Shown here in pieces: positions 60,835 through 64,000 of a stretch of 64,000 bases of DNA; positions within the stretch are counted from its first letter, which is position 1, and each line of letters opens with the position of its first letter. Origin of the DNA: Sphagnum compactum (lineage: Eukaryota > Bryophyta > Sphagnopsida > Sphagnales). A program made the translations under genes and the position numbers. The notes under the pieces were generated by a model that was not told where the DNA came from, searched no databases, and saw only the letters and a program-made list of their open reading frames with translations. The stretch lies in NCBI GenBank assembly GCA_965153455.1, contig OZ234496.1:13632304-13696303 (forward strand), in the 5' to 3' direction.

Positions 60835-61675
60835 CTGCAAAACCACCAAGGTGGAAATGCAAATGCTCAATGCTTTGGACAATGCTACAAATCAGGGCAC
60901 AACAATGAATCTCCAGACAATGTCTTTAAAAGCCCAAATGCAAAGCTACACCAAAACAACATGAGACTTCAAAAGAAATCCCCACTTCTGCAAGGCTAAC
61001 AATCTGCATCCAAAAGGAATCCTACATAATGCTGCCAACTTACTCTCAAATGTGAGCAAAATGAGAATGAGCTACCACTTGAGATAGTGGCTGCTGATTT
61101 TTTCAACACAACAATTGTGAGGTGGTGAAATTGAGGTATGTATAATAAGGACAGAAATTCCCATGAAATTGGGGCCAGACCTCAAAAGGAACTGATAGTA
61201 TCTTGGAACATCATCCATGACCAGACAAGTGTAGCTACAAACACATTCTGACAAGATGCATAGCCTGATGAACTTTTCTCAGCAACAGAAAACTATCTGC
61301 TTGCAAGGGAACGAAAGAGGTGGCAAATCTCACAACTGTTGGATAGGACTTGTATCACATCATCATGCAATGAATCAGGCAAAGAAGTACAAAGAGGATT
61401 CAAAATCATCATAAGCGGATCCACAAACTCCTGCCACTCCTTGCAACCGACCTAATTCCCATCCTCCCACGAATTAGGGCGATCTAGTCGTCGTGGTCAG
61501 ATACACAGTGCCACCACCATCCACACACTCACTCAGAAGATTACCCCATGGTCGCCACCTTACATCTGCTACAAAACACTCCGGTGCGCCCGTCACAGAG
61601 ACCAAGAGACCACCACAAAGAGCTCGAGAGAAAAAAAGCAGTAAAACATGAGAGACACAAGGCACAAGGACTTAC
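60835..61675 (-). other. 5'-UTR intron of the UBA gene
   Basis: A strong donor (ACAAATCG|GTAAGTCC, 61675) and acceptor (GGTTTTGCAG|CAATG, 60835) on the minus strand bound an 841-bp segment lying between the promoter and the start codon, which sits one base after the acceptor's first exon base. Leader introns just before the ATG are common in plant housekeeping genes and often raise expression. The assignment is inferred from splice signals only. Confidence 0.65.
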
Positions 61676-61931
61676 CGATTTGTATCTGACTGCCGTACCA
61701 AGCGAACGATCCACAGCTGTTACTTGTGGCCAGTACAGCAGCCGCTACGCCTCTGCCGCTGGATGCGAGGAGGAAGAAACAACAACCAGAAGGCCAAAGA
61801 AAAGAAAAAAAGAAAAAAACACAAACTGCCAGAAACTCCCTCACAGGATTGCCACAGCACGACAACCAAGTATGAGAGAAGAAATAAGGTTTTGCCCGCC
61901 TCTTGCGCCTGCTTCTCCTCTCGCTCCTCTT

Positions 61932-61958
61932 CTGCCTGCCTGCCTGCCTGCCTGCCTA
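61932..61958. repeat. TGCC microsatellite in the UBA leader
   Basis: About six TGCC units on the plus strand (GGCA on the transcript) lie within the presumed first leader exon of the UBA gene, so the number of copies would change the 5' UTR length. Confidence 0.85.
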
Positions 61959-62146
61959 CTTGCCTTTCAGATTCGCGATGCGATTTCCTTAAACTCTTCT
62001 GTATGCTCCTGAGGGGTTGCGTGCAGCGAGCAGATTTCGCCAGAGCAAGACAGGTACGCAACGAGGAAGACGACGACGGACTTTGTGGTACACTCTCTGT
62101 CCCCCTGGCCATTTCTGGCATACGTACATTTGTTTTAAAAATACGT

Positions 62147-62185
62147 ATACATACATACATACATACATACAGACATACATACATA
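62147..62185. repeat. ATAC/ACAT microsatellite near the UBA transcription start
   Basis: There are about ten ACAT-type tetranucleotides with one AGAC interruption. They lie about 65-100 bases downstream of the TATA box of the minus-strand UBA gene, so they should be transcribed near the very start of its leader. Confidence 0.85.
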
Positions 62186-62248
62186 ATATACAAGCTTTGA
62201 GGGGTTCTCTCTTCTTGGAAATTGGAACCGGAGGGTAAGAGTAGGGTA

Positions 62249-62424
62249 TATTTATACCCCTGATTGGCCGTTCTCAAATATCCAAGAAGCGGTTCCTACC
62301 CCTCGACTTGCGGTTCTCAAAAATCATAGAACTGGTTTTGGTGGGTTTTGTGCAGTTCTTCCTTTCCAAAGAGAACCTTGGGTCTCTTGTTTTTGACACT
62401 TCACATTTATTTGGCGGTTCTCTA
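62249..62424 (-). promoter_or_regulatory. UBA gene core promoter: TATA, CCAAT and repeated GAGAACC motif
   Basis: On the minus strand, TATAAATA (62256-62249) sits in GGGTATAAATATACCC, and CCAAT (62267-62263) is only a few bases upstream. Further upstream the motif GAGAAC(C/G)GC occurs at about 62268, 62310 and 62413, with a shorter GGAACCGC at 62289. A further GAGAACCCC lies downstream at about 62201. The expected start site is about 30 bases below the TATA box, near 62.22 kb. Confidence 0.75.
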
Positions 62425-62429
62425 GGTGT

Positions 62430-64000
62430 GAGTTTGAGCCTTTTTCTTTTTCTTCTTTTTATAATTATTTATTTATTTATTTATTAAATTATTTGGTTTC
62501 GATTTTGACACTTTTTTTTCAAATTCAAGAATTTAGAGTCCGATTTCGAAATTGAGTCAGGTTCCATGTACATGTTTAACACAATTCTCAAATGCTAAAA
62601 ATTGTATAGGTACAAATTTTTAGAACAAATTGAAAACAAGGCTTCATATAGGTATGAAGTTCAACAATTAATTAAAATTAATATTTAAATATATAAATTT
62701 CAACTTATTTGCCAACTTTTTTTCAAAAAAAATCAACATGCCCACCTTAAAAATATAAAAAATTGACTTTGCATTCAAGAAAAAAAAAATTATAAAATTT
62801 CCCGATTTTGAAAAGACTAGTTTTTTGGTCCAATTCTTGTGTTGATTTCAACAAAAAGGATGCCAACTTGAGTCTAGGATACAAGAACTTAAACCCTAGA
62901 TTTAAAGATTGAAAACTAGGCACACATCAACAATGCTAATGCTAGATATAATATTGGGTGATCTTGTGTCTTATTATTTATTTTCAAAGTGTATGTAAAT
63001 TCAAAAGGCACCAAATGGGTTGTAACCATTGTTCTAAAATTATTTTGAATTTTTTCAAGAATTGCAACTCTAGGTCTTATAAAACCCATAATTCTAAGAA
63101 CAGGTTGTCACCAGCATTTTTTTTTTCCCCCACTATTTTAAATAACTCCTCCGGTTCTGTTTCTTCCATAAAAAATTTCTTGAAAGTCCCTTGCAAAATT
63201 GGTTTACCTCTCAACCCAAAAACCAACAGTTAGGTATATGCTATGGTTCTTCGCCTTAAGAACATTCCCTTGTGTTTGGGAAAAAACCAATGTTGGGCAG
63301 TTTTTGTTTGGAAAGGTATGTAACGAATGAGTTGTCATTGGGGACACTTGTTTTGGGCTTTCAATTTTCGTTGCATTTGCCTTGAAACATTTAATTATAA
63401 TCTCCCATTCTTAATTCCCATTTACATGGTATGGGAAAGGCGGTGAGATAGTTAGGCTCGGAAGAGATAAGTTCAGATGACATCAACCGACAAACATCAT
63501 ATTTCTTTTTATTATATAGATTTGTCTATGTGTTTGTATTGCATTCATATTCTTCAAATGATTGATAGGTCACATGGTAGCTTCTTTTTTTTTTTAATTT
63601 TTTAATTTCACAAAAGTGGTGAATTTTTGCTGAAAAAGAACATTCCACATAAAAAGAACATGTTTTTTCAAGTTTTTTCCAAAAATGTTATCCTTTTGGA
63701 AATAGAGTAAATTTGCCACAACCTCATTTGAAGGTAGTGATTGATTCTCCAAATTTGCCAGATGACTTTTTTAGTTTGACAACAACAATATATTGTTCGC
63801 CTATTCCAAAATAAAAAGGAGATTGACAAGGAAAAACTAAAATTATCCATCCACTTTAAAGGAGAAGAGCTGGAAGGCAAAGGGGAAAAAAAAACCCCCA
63901 ATTCATCGATTCCCAAAAAAGAGAAAAAAATTGGAAGCCAAAAAAGAAAAAAAGAAATGTCCAACATAGTTGCAAAGGAGAAAAACTTGGAGGTGCAAAA
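62430..64000. other. AT-rich intergenic DNA at the window end
   Basis: This is AT-rich sequence with an ATTT microsatellite near 62464-62484 and several A/T homopolymers. Open frames near 62.96-63.23 kb and 63.67-63.97 kb are low-complexity and unrecognisable. No gene is supported. Confidence 0.55.

Noticed and set aside
60833-60862. Start of the UBA protein at 60862 (MHFHLGG...)
   Set aside because: The ATG precedes a clear TTTTGCAG acceptor and is probably intronic. MPPRAK fits the family N-terminus better.
61548-62277. Several 150-185-codon ORFs on both strands
   Set aside because: They run through the TGCC and ATAC microsatellites and the UBA leader/intron. The repetitive residues (GRQA, YVCM) are repeat translations.
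1-64000. tRNA or rRNA genes
   Set aside because: No GGTTCRANYCC-type B-box paired with an A-box and cloverleaf, and no rRNA core sequence, was found by eye. A tRNAscan-type search would be decisive.

Overview
The window is nuclear DNA of a green plant. Four intact, intron-bearing genes have unmistakable plant orthologues: a CHR24-type SNF2 ATPase, the chaperonin subunit CCT1/TCP-1 alpha, a subgroup-IX (FBH-type) bHLH transcription factor and a plant UBA-domain protein. Introns are short (mostly about 70-700 bases). The space between genes is very AT-rich and holds decayed transposons and minisatellites. The clade cannot be fixed from the sequence. Diverged but complete orthologues in a repeat-rich AT background would suit a non-flowering land plant, but that is inference. 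No tRNA, rRNA, organellar insertion or CRISPR array was recognised.

Layout. 1-5.75 kb: AT-rich, with a decayed Ty3/gypsy integrase fragment (3.39-3.60 kb) and a small fold-back (4.20-4.30 kb). 5.75-11.2 kb: higher-GC, gene-like composition without a recognised product, with a 99-bp tandem duplication, a GA tract next to telomere-like repeats and a 49-codon ORF. 11.23-19.42 kb (-): CHR24-like gene, 23 exons, one GC-AG intron. 20.46-21.95 kb: a degenerate field of CCTAAGCC/CCTAAACC-like words. 22-31.8 kb: AT-rich DNA with a decayed hAT transposase on the minus strand (29.2-26.4 kb), interrupted by a 755-bp element with 22-bp perfect terminal inverted repeats. 31.89-38.56 kb (+): telo-box leader and the 16-exon CCT1 gene, with a second GC-AG intron. 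40.0-44.65 kb: five separate tandem arrays (units about 114, 90, 75, 70 and 76 bp). 47.6-51.4 kb (+): microsatellite-rich leader and the three-exon bHLH gene. 52.45-54.6 kb: the 3' end of a decayed Ty3/gypsy element, its polypurine tract and LTR, with a 704-bp non-autonomous Helitron nested in the LTR. 58.66-62.27 kb (-): UBA gene with a 5'-UTR intron and a clear CCAAT/TATA promoter. The rest is AT-rich.

The four genes are housekeeping or regulatory loci (chromatin remodelling, cytosolic protein folding, transcription, ubiquitin recognition) and do not form a pathway or cluster. All exon phases were followed by hand. The three multi-exon coding sequences sum to whole codons (1060, 543 and 561 aa), which supports the models. 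The most informative unlisted structures are the nested Helitron-in-LTR, the hAT relic with its own insertion, the two GC-AG introns, the repeated GGTTCTC motif at the UBA promoter, and the minisatellite cluster.
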